From JACKCP01 sp034007295 (GTDB taxonomy: Bacteria > Desulfobacterota > Desulfobacteria > Desulfobacterales > JACKCP01), in assembly GCA_034007295.1 (NCBI GenBank), contig JAVERC010000021.1, positions 1 to 57,172 of the forward strand: DNA of 57,172 bases. Direction: 5' to 3'. Positions 16,298 through 24,690 of the stretch are shown piece by piece. The first letter of the stretch is position 1. The number at the start of each line of letters is the position of its first letter. Both the position numbers and the translations under genes were made by a program. Under the pieces are notes generated by a model that searched no databases, had not been told where the DNA came from, and was given only the letters and a program-made list of their open reading frames with translations.

Positions 16298-17638
16298 TTA
16301 CTTTATGCAGTTTTTGAGGATATTAATTTTATTATTTCTAAACTCATTGTATTTTTTTTCAAAGAAAAATTCTTTTTCACCAAAGGCTGGTTTTAGATCG
16401 TCAATCCATGTTGCTTTTTCATCAAATTTTGCAAAAAAAACCTTATTGATATATTCTTTTATTCTTGACTGGACAAATTTTAAAACAAAAATTTTTTCTC
16501 CATTTATTTCAGCAATATCTTCAACAAGTATTTTACCAGGGCCGGCAGACATTGAGGGGCCTCTTACAGTTCTTGCAAGTCCTGAAACATTTTTGTATGC
16601 ATTTGTAAAAATTTCAAATGCTCTTATTAAGGGTATTTCAAAATATTTTTTTGGTCCGGTATCCCTTTCCACAAAAAAATAATATGGAACAGCTCCAAGC
16701 CTGACTTGATCTTTCCACATTTTCTCCCAGATAATGCTTTTATCATTAATATTTTTTATAAGAGGAGCCTGACATCTTATTTGCACTCCTATGGATTTAA
16801 GCCTTTTTATTGCTTTTTCAACTGCAGGGGTTTCAAGCTCTCTGTAATGTGAAAAATGAGCCATAATTGCCAGATGATAACCCTTGTCAACAATATTTTC
16901 AAAAAGCCTCATCAAATCATCTGAATCCTTATCTTCAAAAAATCTATAGGGCCAGTATGCAAGAGCCTTTGTTCCAAATCTTATATTCTGAAGATGATCA
17001 GGTTTTTCATTTAAAAAAGGTTCAACATATTTTTGTATAACTGAAGCCTTCATAACCATAGGATCTCCGCCGGTAAACAAAAGGTCTGTTATCTGAGGGT
17101 TTATTTTTATGTATTTATAAAGACTTTCCTTTTCCTTTGATGAAAATTTTAAATCCTGAAGCCCAATAAATTGAGCCCACCTAAAGCAGTATGTACAAAA
17201 ACTATGACAAAGCTGGCCCTGACTTGGGAAAAAAAGGACTGTTTCATCATATTTGTGCTGCATTCCTGGAAGGGCTTTATTGTCCATTACAGGGACATTT
17301 AAGTCTTTTTGTCCTGCAGGATGGGGATTCATTGTGAAATGAATATTTCTTACTTCATCTTTAAAACTATTTATATTTCCATTTAGATAAAATGATTTCA
17401 ATTTATTAAAGTTTTCCATTCCAATCATTTCTGGCTGTGGAAATGTCATTTGGAAAATCGGATCATCAGGTACTTTATCCCAGTCAATAAGTTCTTCAAT
17501 AACATAGCTGCTTACCCTGAATGGCATTATATTTGTGCAAATTTCAATATCTTGTTTGATTTCAGGGTCTAAATTGTTTAAATAGCTGATTTTATTCAAG
17601 CTTTTTTTATTGTATGCTTTAAATTCGTGTTCGCTCAT
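16298..17638 (-). CDS. KamA (lysine 2,3-aminomutase)-family radical SAM protein
   Basis: Radical SAM and PLP enzyme family, 446 residues. The SAM cluster motif CHSFCTYC lies at about 143-150, followed by FTGGDPM (SAM contact) and, near the C-terminus, a glycine-rich lysine segment SAGPGKILVEDI at about 367-378. This matches the position of the PLP-binding lysine (PGGGGK) in lysine aminomutases but has a changed loop. The residues after the cluster (FRWAQF) also differ from the RRRFAG of true KamA, so the substrate may not be lysine. The start has a perfect AGGAGG site. The gene has its own upstream promoter and faces the nuo operon in the same direction. Confidence 0.8.
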   Translation of the reverse strand: MSEHEFKAYNKKSLNKISYLNNLDPEIKQDIEICTNIMPFRVSSYVIEELIDWDKVPDDPIFQMTFPQPEMIGMENFNKLKSFYLNGNINSFKDEVRNIHFTMNPHPAGQKDLNVPVMDNKALPGMQHKYDETVLFFPSQGQLCHSFCTYCFRWAQFIGLQDLKFSSKEKESLYKYIKINPQITDLLFTGGDPMVMKASVIQKYVEPFLNEKPDHLQNIRFGTKALAYWPYRFFEDKDSDDLMRLFENIVDKGYHLAIMAHFSHYRELETPAVEKAIKRLKSIGVQIRCQAPLIKNINDKSIIWEKMWKDQVRLGAVPYYFFVERDTGPKKYFEIPLIRAFEIFTNAYKNVSGLARTVRGPSMSAGPGKILVEDIAEINGEKIFVLKFVQSRIKEYINKVFFAKFDEKATWIDDLKPAFGEKEFFFEKKYNEFRNNKINILKNCIK

Positions 17639-17711
17639 AAATCCTCCTTAAATATTTCTAATTAGAAAAACCTGATGAAGAGACTGAAGTTCAAATTTTT
17701 GGCGATTAACT

Positions 17712-17740
17712 AAGATAAGAAAATTAATTTTATTTGTCAA
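17712..17740 (-). promoter_or_regulatory. sigma-70-like promoter for the KamA-family gene
   Basis: On the minus strand TTGACA (17740-17735), a 17-base spacer, then TATCTT (17717-17712). The leader to the ATG at 17638 is about 70 bases. The remainder of the 374-base gap 17639-18012 is very AT-rich and holds only this promoter and the terminator of the operon upstream. Confidence 0.6.
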
Positions 17741-17951
17741 ATTAGACTAATTTTTTGAATTAATTGAAATTATAATTCAAATATTGCTTAATTCGTTTAT
17801 TTTTATTAATTTTTAATGATTTACATGCTTTTTTATAATTTATAAATTTTTTTAGGGATTAATTAAAATTATATTTTTAAATATAAAACTGACAAACCAA
17901 AAAAACAAGAAATAAACCTTTAAAGAACAGGTTGTTACAAATAAAAAACAG

Positions 17952-17987
17952 CAAAAAAAAATCAGCCGGAATATAGGCTGATTTTTT
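17952..17987 (-). terminator. intrinsic terminator after the AOR operon
   Basis: Hairpin with arms AATCAGCC and GGCTGATT around an 8-base loop, flanked by A and T runs on both sides. On the minus strand the stem is followed by an unbroken run of nine T. It lies 25 bases past the stop of the aldehyde oxidoreductase gene (18013) and closes that operon; the symmetric A/T flanks could let it act both ways. Confidence 0.85.
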
Positions 17988-18012
17988 AACTAAAATAAAA
18001 AAATTAATAATT

Positions 18013-19878
18013 TTATGACGCAATTTTGAGTTTTTTCAGCTTTGACTTCAAAGGTATTCCATTTGAATCATAGCCTCTTTTTCTATAATATGATGAAAGC
18101 ATTTTTTCTAGAGGAACTACCCTTTGATTTTTATCTGTTTCAAGCACCTCTTCAAGCATTCTTAAAGGTAAAGTATCATCTTTTTTTGAAATTCCTTCTC
18201 TTGTATTCATATATCTTTCCAGCATATGAATTCTTTCTCCTGCTTTTCTAAATTCCCACATGGACATTTTTATTCCTGTAACAGAAGTAAAAAGTTTGGA
18301 ATAAAGACTGAAATCAATAAGTGAAATCGCAAGTTTTGGAATATTCATCATAAGAAGATTCAAAATAAAATTTGGAGTATATTTTGATAAAAGTGGTTCT
18401 AATGTATAAGAATACATTGTGAACTGACAAGTTTGAAGAGAGTTGATTCCACAGGTAAGATCTTCAAAGAATTTAACAAAATCAGCCTTTGCCCTTATAC
18501 TGTTTGGCTTTAAAAGTCCGAAAAAAACTTCCAATGCAACAACATAAGCAGAAAGATGGCATGCTCCCCTGTTTGCTACTGCATATCCAAGCCCGTGGCC
18601 GAATGCTCCCCTTGGGTCATAGGCTGCCATTTCCATTCCTTTTACCTGGATTGCAAAATCTTCTCCTCCGTATTTTTTTGAAAGAGCCCTTGAACCAAGA
18701 GCTGCCTCTGCCCCTTTTCCCCTTACATATGCAATATCATATAAGAAATCTTCTATACCTTGCGAAGAACCAAATTTTAAATCTGATTCAAAAATACCTT
18801 TTTCAGAGGCTTCCATTATCCAGGCTAAAGTACCTCCAGCAGAAATTGTATCCATTCCCATTTTGGAGCAGATTTCATTAAATTCTGAAATTATGTTTGA
18901 ATCAAATATATTAAGGTTTGAGCCAAGAAGAGAAACACTTTCAAATTCTGGAACACTTACTTTTTTTCCCTTAAAATTACCTTTATGGCCGCATAAAATT
19001 GCACAGGGTTTGCAGGTTGAAAAACTTGTGTCATGAAGTTCTTTAATGGTTTCACCAGAAATTTTATGGGCGTCATCATGTCTTCCTGAAGTAAAATTTT
19101 TTACAGGAAGAATATTTGCATTGTTATTAAGATTAAGGTTTGCATTGGTTCCAAAATTTCTTAAAAGATATGAGCTCATTTCATTTTGATTGATATACTT
19201 TTGTCCTCTTTTCCTCCACTTATCAAATTTTTTCTTGTTTACAGGAATAATTTTAAAATCGCCGCCTTTTACAACAACTCCTTTTAAATTTTTTGAACCC
19301 ATTACAGCACCAAGCCCTCCCCTTCCAAGGAACCTGTGGCCTGATGCTATATTTGCAAATTTTACTCCGTTTTCTCCAGCAGGGCCTATAACAAGTGCTG
19401 CTTCTTTTTTATCTTTTAAAAGCTTTTCCTGAACTTTTTGTGTGTCAAGCCCCCAAAAATTCTCTCCTTCTTCAAAATAAGCACCATTTTTATCAATTTT
19501 TAAAATTGTATGTGTTTTGCTTCTGCCTTTGATTATAAGCCCGTCCCATCCAGCAGTCTTAAGCTGCATTCCAAAGGGGCCGCCGCAAGATGAAGTATTG
19601 AAAATATTTGTAAGAGGTGATTTTGATACTGCATGAAATCTTCCAGAGCAAACTCCATTTGTTCCCATTAAAATGCCTGGCATTACCGCTATCATATTTT
19701 CTTCTCCAAGTGGATCAACTCCAGGCTTCATTCTATCAAACAAAAGCTTTAAACCAAGACCTTTTGCACCTATATATAATTTTCGTTCTTCCCTTGATAC
19801 CTCATAAATACTCCATGTTTTTGAAGTTAAATCAACTTCAAGAACTTTATTTGAGGTTCCAATTATTTCTTCTCCCAT
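18013..19878 (-). CDS. tungsten-type aldehyde:ferredoxin oxidoreductase
   Basis: Oxidises aldehydes to carboxylic acids with ferredoxin as electron acceptor (or the reverse), using a W- or Mo-bispterin cofactor and one [4Fe-4S] cluster. It has 621 residues, the normal AOR length. The N-terminal domain pattern is clear (YIGAKGLGLKLLFDR, GRFHAVSKSPLTN, GHRFLGRGGLGAVMGSKNLK), as are the cluster cysteines CKPCAILC at about 285-292 and the distant ligand in SLQTCQF near 485. The cofactor region AAYDPRGAFGHGLGYAVANRG is intact. No signal peptide is present, so it is cytoplasmic. It lies 19 bases behind the alcohol dehydrogenase gene and is followed by a strong terminator. Confidence 0.93.
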   Translation of the reverse strand: MGEEIIGTSNKVLEVDLTSKTWSIYEVSREERKLYIGAKGLGLKLLFDRMKPGVDPLGEENMIAVMPGILMGTNGVCSGRFHAVSKSPLTNIFNTSSCGGPFGMQLKTAGWDGLIIKGRSKTHTILKIDKNGAYFEEGENFWGLDTQKVQEKLLKDKKEAALVIGPAGENGVKFANIASGHRFLGRGGLGAVMGSKNLKGVVVKGGDFKIIPVNKKKFDKWRKRGQKYINQNEMSSYLLRNFGTNANLNLNNNANILPVKNFTSGRHDDAHKISGETIKELHDTSFSTCKPCAILCGHKGNFKGKKVSVPEFESVSLLGSNLNIFDSNIISEFNEICSKMGMDTISAGGTLAWIMEASEKGIFESDLKFGSSQGIEDFLYDIAYVRGKGAEAALGSRALSKKYGGEDFAIQVKGMEMAAYDPRGAFGHGLGYAVANRGACHLSAYVVALEVFFGLLKPNSIRAKADFVKFFEDLTCGINSLQTCQFTMYSYTLEPLLSKYTPNFILNLLMMNIPKLAISLIDFSLYSKLFTSVTGIKMSMWEFRKAGERIHMLERYMNTREGISKKDDTLPLRMLEEVLETDKNQRVVPLEKMLSSYYRKRGYDSNGIPLKSKLKKLKIAS

Positions 19879-19897
19879 ATTTCTTAAACTCCGCTTA

Positions 19898-21079
19898 TTA
19901 AAATGCTTTTTTTAAAATTTTCATTGCGTCATCATGGCTCATTTCTTCTGGATTCATCATTAGAGCACCGTCATTAATTGCCTTTGAAGCAATTGTTCCA
20001 AGCATATCTTCAGTAACGCCTGCCTCTTTTAAAGTCATGGGAAGACCTGCCTCATCATAGAGTTTTTTCTGAAGAACCCTTAAATCTTCAATAAATTTCA
20101 AAGCTCTTTTATCCTTTGGAGTATCTGCAAAAACTTCAGGCCCTGAAAGAGCCATTAGAAGATCACTTAAGCTGTCTTTAATTTTTTCGATATTATATTC
20201 TAGTCCATATGGAAGAAAAACAGACATTGCAACACCGTGGGGAACCTTTGCTACTGCACCTGCAGAATGACCAAGTGCATGAACTCCTCCAACCATGGAA
20301 TTTGAAAATGCAATCCCTGCCATTGTTGCAGCATTTGCCATATTAAGCCTTGCCTTTTGATCTTTACCATTTTTTACAGCATCTAAAATATTTTGACTTA
20401 TGATTTTTATTGCTGAAAACGCATATGCATCGCTTATGGGGTTCTTTTGAAGACAGGTATATGCTTCAACTGCATGAGTTAAAGCATCCATTCCTGTTGC
20501 TGCTGTGATCTTTGGAGGCATTGTTTCGGTCATTTTGGGATCAATTACTGCGGCATTTGGAAGAAGGTATCCTGAAATAAACTCCATTTTTACATTTTTT
20601 TCTTCATTGTAAATAACTGCAACAAGGGTTGCTTCAGAACCTGTGCCTGCGGTAGTTGGTACAACTATAAAAGGCTTAAGAGGTTTTTTAAGTCTGTCAG
20701 CACCTTCAAATTCCATTAAATCATTGGAATTTTCTGTAACCAGAATATTTACACCTTTTGCAGTATCTATTGGAGAACCTCCTCCAACTGCAATTAATGA
20801 ATCACAATTTTTTTCACGGTAAACTCTTGCAATGTCTTTAACAACTGAATTTGATGAATCCGGAGGAACATCTGAGTAAATTGCTCCAATTTCCATATCG
20901 CTGTTTTTAAAGGCATTGATAAATATTTTTATCAGTCCTGCATTTTCAACCCCTTTGTCAGTTACAACAAGGGGACGTTTTGCATTTAAAAGTTCAAGTT
21001 CATATGGGATATTGTCTAAGGCTTTTGCACCTGAAATTATTTTTACTGGATTATAAAATTCATAGTATGAAGGAAGCAT
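19898..21079 (-). CDS. iron-containing alcohol dehydrogenase
   Basis: Group III (Fe-type) NAD(P)-dependent alcohol dehydrogenase, 393 residues. The nucleotide-binding loop GGGSPIDTAKG is at about 96-106. The metal ligands are recognisable as Asp and His in GMDALTHAVEAY near 195-206 and two His in GGVHALGHSAGAVAKVPHG near 263-281. Its product, an aldehyde, is the substrate of the AOR encoded 19 bases downstream. The pair can link alcohol oxidation to both NADH and reduced ferredoxin. The exact alcohol is unknown. Confidence 0.92.
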   Translation of the reverse strand: MLPSYYEFYNPVKIISGAKALDNIPYELELLNAKRPLVVTDKGVENAGLIKIFINAFKNSDMEIGAIYSDVPPDSSNSVVKDIARVYREKNCDSLIAVGGGSPIDTAKGVNILVTENSNDLMEFEGADRLKKPLKPFIVVPTTAGTGSEATLVAVIYNEEKNVKMEFISGYLLPNAAVIDPKMTETMPPKITAATGMDALTHAVEAYTCLQKNPISDAYAFSAIKIISQNILDAVKNGKDQKARLNMANAATMAGIAFSNSMVGGVHALGHSAGAVAKVPHGVAMSVFLPYGLEYNIEKIKDSLSDLLMALSGPEVFADTPKDKRALKFIEDLRVLQKKLYDEAGLPMTLKEAGVTEDMLGTIASKAINDGALMMNPEEMSHDDAMKILKKAF

Positions 21080-21134
21080 TTTTTCTCCTTAAAGTGTTTT
21101 AAATTTAATTTTAAAAATGAATTAAAAATTTTTT

Positions 21135-21659
21135 TTAAAGACCTGTTACAAGTCCAATAGTATAAAAATACAGCCTCTTTGCCATCCTTTTCTGAAAACT
21201 GATTTCAGGAATTCTTCTCATAAGATTTTTGCACAAAAAATCAGGATAAAGATAAGCAAGAATTCTGTTTAGACAGCGGGTGAAAGCCATTGCTTTTGCA
21301 ACATCCCCAATTACAATAAATCTGTGTTCAGCAAATCCCTGAGGCACTCCCATTAATGGAGTAAGAATAAGAAATGCTGATTCAATATTTTTAAAGTTTA
21401 CAGATAAATCCGGTTTTTTCTCAATTTTTCCAACTGCTTTAATTTTTCCATCTTCCTTAGAAAGCAAAAGCTTTGGTCCAAGAGGAAGAACATTCAGCTC
21501 TAAAATAAAGCCTTCCGGCCAGGCTGAAACCTCTCTCAAAATTTCATGATCATGTTTTGAAAAGACCTGAAAAGCCCTTCCCAAAATCACCATTACAACT
21601 TTACAGACAATGGTTTTAAACCATTTTCTGCCAGGTTTGTAAGTTTTAAATTCTGACAT
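21135..21659 (-). CDS. SCP2-like hypothetical protein
   Basis: A 174-residue protein that I place tentatively near the SCP2 (sterol carrier) fold. It has alternating strands (FILELNVLPLGPKLLLSKEDG, IKAVGKIEKKPDLSVNFKN), then a helical part (AFLILTPLMGVPQGFAEHRF, VIGDVAKAMAFTRCLNRIL) in which a D-x-A motif resembles the lipid-binding family. No signal peptide is seen, although the N-terminus (WFKTIVCKVVMVILGRAF) is amphipathic to hydrophobic. It overlaps the TetR gene by 14 bases and precedes the alcohol dehydrogenase by 55 bases. A lipid- or fatty-alcohol-related role would fit the operon, but this is inference. Confidence 0.55.
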   Translation of the reverse strand: MSEFKTYKPGRKWFKTIVCKVVMVILGRAFQVFSKHDHEILREVSAWPEGFILELNVLPLGPKLLLSKEDGKIKAVGKIEKKPDLSVNFKNIESAFLILTPLMGVPQGFAEHRFIVIGDVAKAMAFTRCLNRILAYLYPDFLCKNLMRRIPEISFQKRMAKRLYFYTIGLVTGL

Positions 21660-22206
21660 TTTCCTCCCCCTTTTCTTTTTTTAAAAGAAGTTTAATTAAT
21701 TTTACATACCTTTTGGTTGAAACTTCATTTATTGAAAGCAAGTTCTGGATTACAAGCCCGTCTACGGCTGCAATAAAAAAACTTGCAAGAGCTTCTGGAT
21801 CATCTAAATCTTTAATAACTTCGTTAAGCCCTTTTATGAGCATTTTTTTCCACTTTGAATAAATGTCATGAAACTTTTTTAAAAGTTCAAAGTTTCCGCT
21901 GACAGCTTCACGTACAAGATAAATATGAAGCCTGCTTCTTGTTAATGCATTTGGTACAGTATCAAAAAGTTTCCCAATAATTTCTTCAGGTGGGTCACCT
22001 GTATTTAAAAGTTTCAAAAGATTTTTTGTAAGATTTTCCATATGCATTTCAGTTACTGCAAAAACAAGGTCGTTTTTAGTTGTAAAATGATAATACAAAG
22101 TGCCTTTGCTGATATTTGCCTTTGCTGATATTTCTGCAAGAGAAGTTTTTTCAACACCTTTTTCAGTAAAAAGCTTTGATGCTGCATTTATTATTTTATT
22201 TTTCAT
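21646..22206 (-). CDS. TetR-family regulator heading the ADH-AOR operon
   Basis: 186 residues. The N-terminal helix-turn-helix is canonical (KNKIINAASKLFTEKG, then ISAKANISKGTLYYHFTTKND, residues about 1-45), followed by an unassigned ligand-binding domain. It is the first gene of a run of four on the same strand (TetR, SCP2-like, ADH, AOR) and overlaps the second by 14 bases. An inverted repeat just upstream of its start (22218-22233) is a good operator candidate, so self-regulation of the operon by an acyl or alcohol-type ligand is likely. Confidence 0.9.
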   Translation of the reverse strand: MKNKIINAASKLFTEKGVEKTSLAEISAKANISKGTLYYHFTTKNDLVFAVTEMHMENLTKNLLKLLNTGDPPEEIIGKLFDTVPNALTRSRLHIYLVREAVSGNFELLKKFHDIYSKWKKMLIKGLNEVIKDLDDPEALASFFIAAVDGLVIQNLLSINEVSTKRYVKLIKLLLKKEKGEENVRI

Positions 22207-22217
22207 ACAAAATCCAT

Positions 22218-22233
22218 TCGGTCAACCGACCGA
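22218..22233. promoter_or_regulatory. inverted-repeat operator for the TetR at 21646-22206
   Basis: The 16 bases TCGGTCAACCGACCGA contain GGTC/GACC arms around AACC and an overlapping CGGT/ACCG pair, which is the usual form of a TetR-family site. It sits 12 bases upstream of the regulator's start codon and is GC-rich in an otherwise AT-rich region. The close spacing fits repression of the gene by its own product. Confidence 0.6.
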
Positions 22234-22242
22234 TAGAAGATT

Positions 22243-22271
22243 AAAAAAATTGGCGCCTTTTTAAACGCCAA
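22243..22271 (-). terminator. putative intrinsic terminator downstream of the second TetR
   Basis: Six-pair stem TTGGCG/CGCCAA with a 10-base loop; on the minus strand it is followed by seven T. It would end transcripts coming from the TetR gene at 22454-23113 before they enter the promoter region of the next operon. The stem is short, so strength is uncertain. Confidence 0.6.
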
Positions 22272-22336
22272 CTTATATTTACATTATAAAAAATATCTCA
22301 GTCAACATAATAAATTACAAATTTCATTTATTGCTA

Positions 22337-22450
22337 AATAGTAATTAGCCGAAAACGAGAATTTTTTGTTCAGTTCAAGGAAGATGAAAAATTTAACCGC
22401 AGGAATACATTTAGTATTTTGAGGATTAAATTTTGAATCTGACGATGAAA
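22337..22450 (+). repeat. MITE-like repeat, copy 2, right end lost
   Basis: The left end (AAATAGTAATTAGCCGAAAACG) and the internal part (GTTCAGTTCAAGGAAGATGA, then ATTTAACCGCAGGAATACAT) match copy 5 at 49661 closely. The match fades after ATTTTGAATCTGACGATGAAAT, and the right inverted repeat is absent. The truncated end abuts the stop codon of the TetR gene at 22454. Confidence 0.85.
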
Positions 22451-22453
22451 TAA

Positions 22454-23113
22454 TTATTTATTTTCCTCAATTTCTTTTCTAATTTCATTTATATCTTTTT
22501 CCATGATTTCTTTTCCAAGGGCATTTCCTTCCTTTATAATAAGAAGAGCAAGTCTATGCATATATTCTCTTCTCTCATCATGGCTTCTTCCTGGATAATT
22601 TCTAAATGTAAGAACAACTCCTGCAAGTGAAGCAAAAAATGCATGAGTAAAAAATCTGATGTTTGTAGCACCTTCTGCCTTTGAAACTGCCTTATCAAAC
22701 ATATTTAAAAAATATCTCTGAACTGCATTAAACTTTTTTAAAGCCCTTTCATTGATTTCACCTCTTATCATGAAGTGGCACATCATTTGAAATGTGGACT
22801 CATTATCAATAAGATAATCAACAACAGCTATGGCAAGCTCATCTAATGTACCCCCAGCATTTATTCTTTCTTCAAGCTCATTTTCAATTTTGTTTATATC
22901 CTGAATAAGAGCTTCAACAAACAAATCATCCCTGCTTGGAAAATATCTGTATATCGATGCAGCAGAAACTCCTGCTTCAGCTGCAATATCTCTCATTCCT
23001 ATTTCATGAAAGGATCTCTCATCAAAAAGTGTCATTGCAGCTGAAATTATCAACTGCTTTCTTACTTCCCGTTCATCCTCCCTTAACTTCATAAAAGTTG
23101 ACTGTTCAGTCAT
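22454..23113 (-). CDS. TetR-family transcriptional regulator
   Basis: 219 residues. The DNA-binding domain occupies about 16-62 (RKQLIISAAMTLFDERSFHE, then MRDIAAEAGVSAASIYRYFPSRD). The rest is a helical effector domain without recognisable signature. It lies 81 bases downstream of the IscU-like gene on the same strand. It is separate from the other TetR operon because a repeat copy and a terminator-like hairpin stand between them. Its target is unknown. Confidence 0.88.
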   Translation of the reverse strand: MTEQSTFMKLREDEREVRKQLIISAAMTLFDERSFHEIGMRDIAAEAGVSAASIYRYFPSRDDLFVEALIQDINKIENELEERINAGGTLDELAIAVVDYLIDNESTFQMMCHFMIRGEINERALKKFNAVQRYFLNMFDKAVSKAEGATNIRFFTHAFFASLAGVVLTFRNYPGRSHDERREYMHRLALLIIKEGNALGKEIMEKDINEIRKEIEENK

Positions 23114-23194
23114 TAACAGACCTCCTTAAAATTTATATAAATTCTGTGCATGCATTCTTAAAGTCATAAAAAATTAAGCACTGCACTGAAAAAA

Positions 23195-23599
23195 TCAAAC
23201 AGTTTTCAGGCATTTTTTACCAGCATCATTTAAAGCAAGAAAAAAAGCACCACAGGCAAGTTCAGCACAATGGATTTCATCTTCAGGAAGGGTTTCAAGA
23301 TAACCTGCTATGTCTTCTGGAGTTATCTCCCATGCTTCATCAAAACTTTTACCCTCGGTAAGCATAGATAATGTAGCTGCACAAGCATTAGTATTAACAC
23401 ATCCGTCTGCCTGATATGAAACAAATTCAAGTTTTCCATCTTTTATAGTAAGATACATTGAGATTGTATCTCCGCATTCCCCTGTTTTTGATCCAAAACC
23501 ATCAGGATTTTCTATATACTCTGATCTCTCTGTGCTGAAAGCCATTTCAAGATAATTTTTAGAATGTTTTTCAAAAAAATCCTCATCAATATCACTCAT
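23195..23599 (-). CDS. NifU/IscU-like iron-sulfur scaffold protein
   Basis: 134 residues. The three scaffold cysteines are present in family-like surroundings: GECGDTISMYL (about 41-51), DGCVNTNACAA (about 66-76) and IHCAELACGAFFLAL (about 108-122). This corresponds to the CGD, NTxAC and HCxxLA motifs of IscU/NifU N-terminal proteins. It differs from IscU proper by a longer acidic N-terminus (SDIDEDFFEKHSKNY). No iscS/nifS neighbour is present, so it may be a stand-alone relative, as found next to various regulators in anaerobes. It is preceded by a GGGGGG-containing ribosome site. Confidence 0.8.
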   Translation of the reverse strand: MSDIDEDFFEKHSKNYLEMAFSTERSEYIENPDGFGSKTGECGDTISMYLTIKDGKLEFVSYQADGCVNTNACAATLSMLTEGKSFDEAWEITPEDIAGYLETLPEDEIHCAELACGAFFLALNDAGKKCLKTV

Positions 23600-23751
23600 T
23601 TTAGCCCCCCAAAATACTCAAAAATAAAAAAAATAATATACAACACCGTAAAACTATAGGCAATTAAATTTTAACCACTGCTAATAAAATTTGACACACA
23701 TATCAACAAAAAAATCAAATCAATACAATTAACAGTGTTCAAAAAAGTTTC

Positions 23752-23791
23752 TAACAAAAAAAAAGTCCCCTGATAAACTCAGAGGACTTTT
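23752..23791 (-). terminator. intrinsic terminator after the ligA/thioesterase operon
   Basis: Long hairpin: AAAAGTCC and CTGA on one side pair with TCAG and GGACTTTT on the other, around a TAAAC loop with one mismatch. On the minus strand it is followed by nine T. It lies about 150 bases past the thioesterase stop. Nothing else is recognisable in the 340-base gap 23600-23939, which is AT-rich throughout. Confidence 0.8.
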
Positions 23792-23939
23792 AAAAACTAA
23801 TAACACACCATAAGGAGAACAAAATATTTTAAACTAAACCAAAACCGCCATCAGGTTTAGAATTAATTTCAAAAAGAAACTAACACTTATTATAAATTAA
23901 TTTTTTTTTCAAATAAAATTAATAAAAAACTTGATTTTT

Positions 23940-24689
23940 TTAAAATAAATAAATTTCAACTTTTGAAAGCAAATTATTATCTCTCTTCTTTTTAATTTCC
24001 ATCAAATATTCAGTTATGTAATTATCATCTTTTTTTTCGCTTAAAACTTCAATCCTATCATTGTAAAAACAATCATTTGCATAAACTATTTCAATTTTTT
24101 GTAAATTTTTATTATTAAAATCATTTTCTTCAATACATTCCTTTGCCCATTTTAAATAAGTAGTATTGTTTACATGATTATTATAGTCAACATCATCTCT
24201 TAAAGCTCTGAAATCAGATGTTAAAACCGGATTTGTAAGAGTTTTAAGATCAGTTTCAAAAACTTCAGGCTTTTCACATTCTAAGCAAAAATCTTTTTCA
24301 AGAGCTCGATCAAGCCTTGAAGGTCTTTTTGTTTTTTTATCAACAAGCACCCAGGAGCAAAGACCTTTTACAAAAAGCTCTCCTTTTGAATCAAGAAAAT
24401 CAAATCTTCTCATTTCATAAAGTTTTTTATAAGGGTATCTCCAGGTTTTAATTTTAAATTCTTCATCCCAGAAAAGTTTTTTCTTAAATTCAAGCCTGTA
24501 TCTGTGAACAACCCATATTTTTTCTTTTTTGGCCATATGAAGAGCTGAAAGACCCATTTTATAAGTATGCCTGCTTGCAATATCCTGACAAAGGTTTAAA
24601 ATTTTTACAGCTTTAATCTCACCTTTAAAATCAACATCAGAATACATTACCCTGAAATTTTCTTCAAAAATATCTATTGATTCTGACAT
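23940..24689 (-). CDS. acyl-ACP thioesterase family protein
   Basis: 249 residues with two hotdog-fold halves, as in FatA/FatB-type acyl-ACP thioesterases, which release free fatty acids from acyl carrier protein. The first half holds the substrate-side segment VVHRYRLEFKKKLFWDEEF. The second half carries the catalytic region DDVDYNNHVNNTTYLKWAKE (about 165-184), with the Asn and His of the N-x-H-V-N-N motif. No transit or signal peptide is present. It starts one base after the ligA stop, so it is co-translated with ligA. A free-fatty-acid role in lipid turnover is inferred from the family. Confidence 0.83.
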   Translation of the reverse strand: MSESIDIFEENFRVMYSDVDFKGEIKAVKILNLCQDIASRHTYKMGLSALHMAKKEKIWVVHRYRLEFKKKLFWDEEFKIKTWRYPYKKLYEMRRFDFLDSKGELFVKGLCSWVLVDKKTKRPSRLDRALEKDFCLECEKPEVFETDLKTLTNPVLTSDFRALRDDVDYNNHVNNTTYLKWAKECIEENDFNNKNLQKIEIVYANDCFYNDRIEVLSEKKDDNYITEYLMEIKKKRDNNLLSKVEIYLF

Positions 24690-24690
24690 T

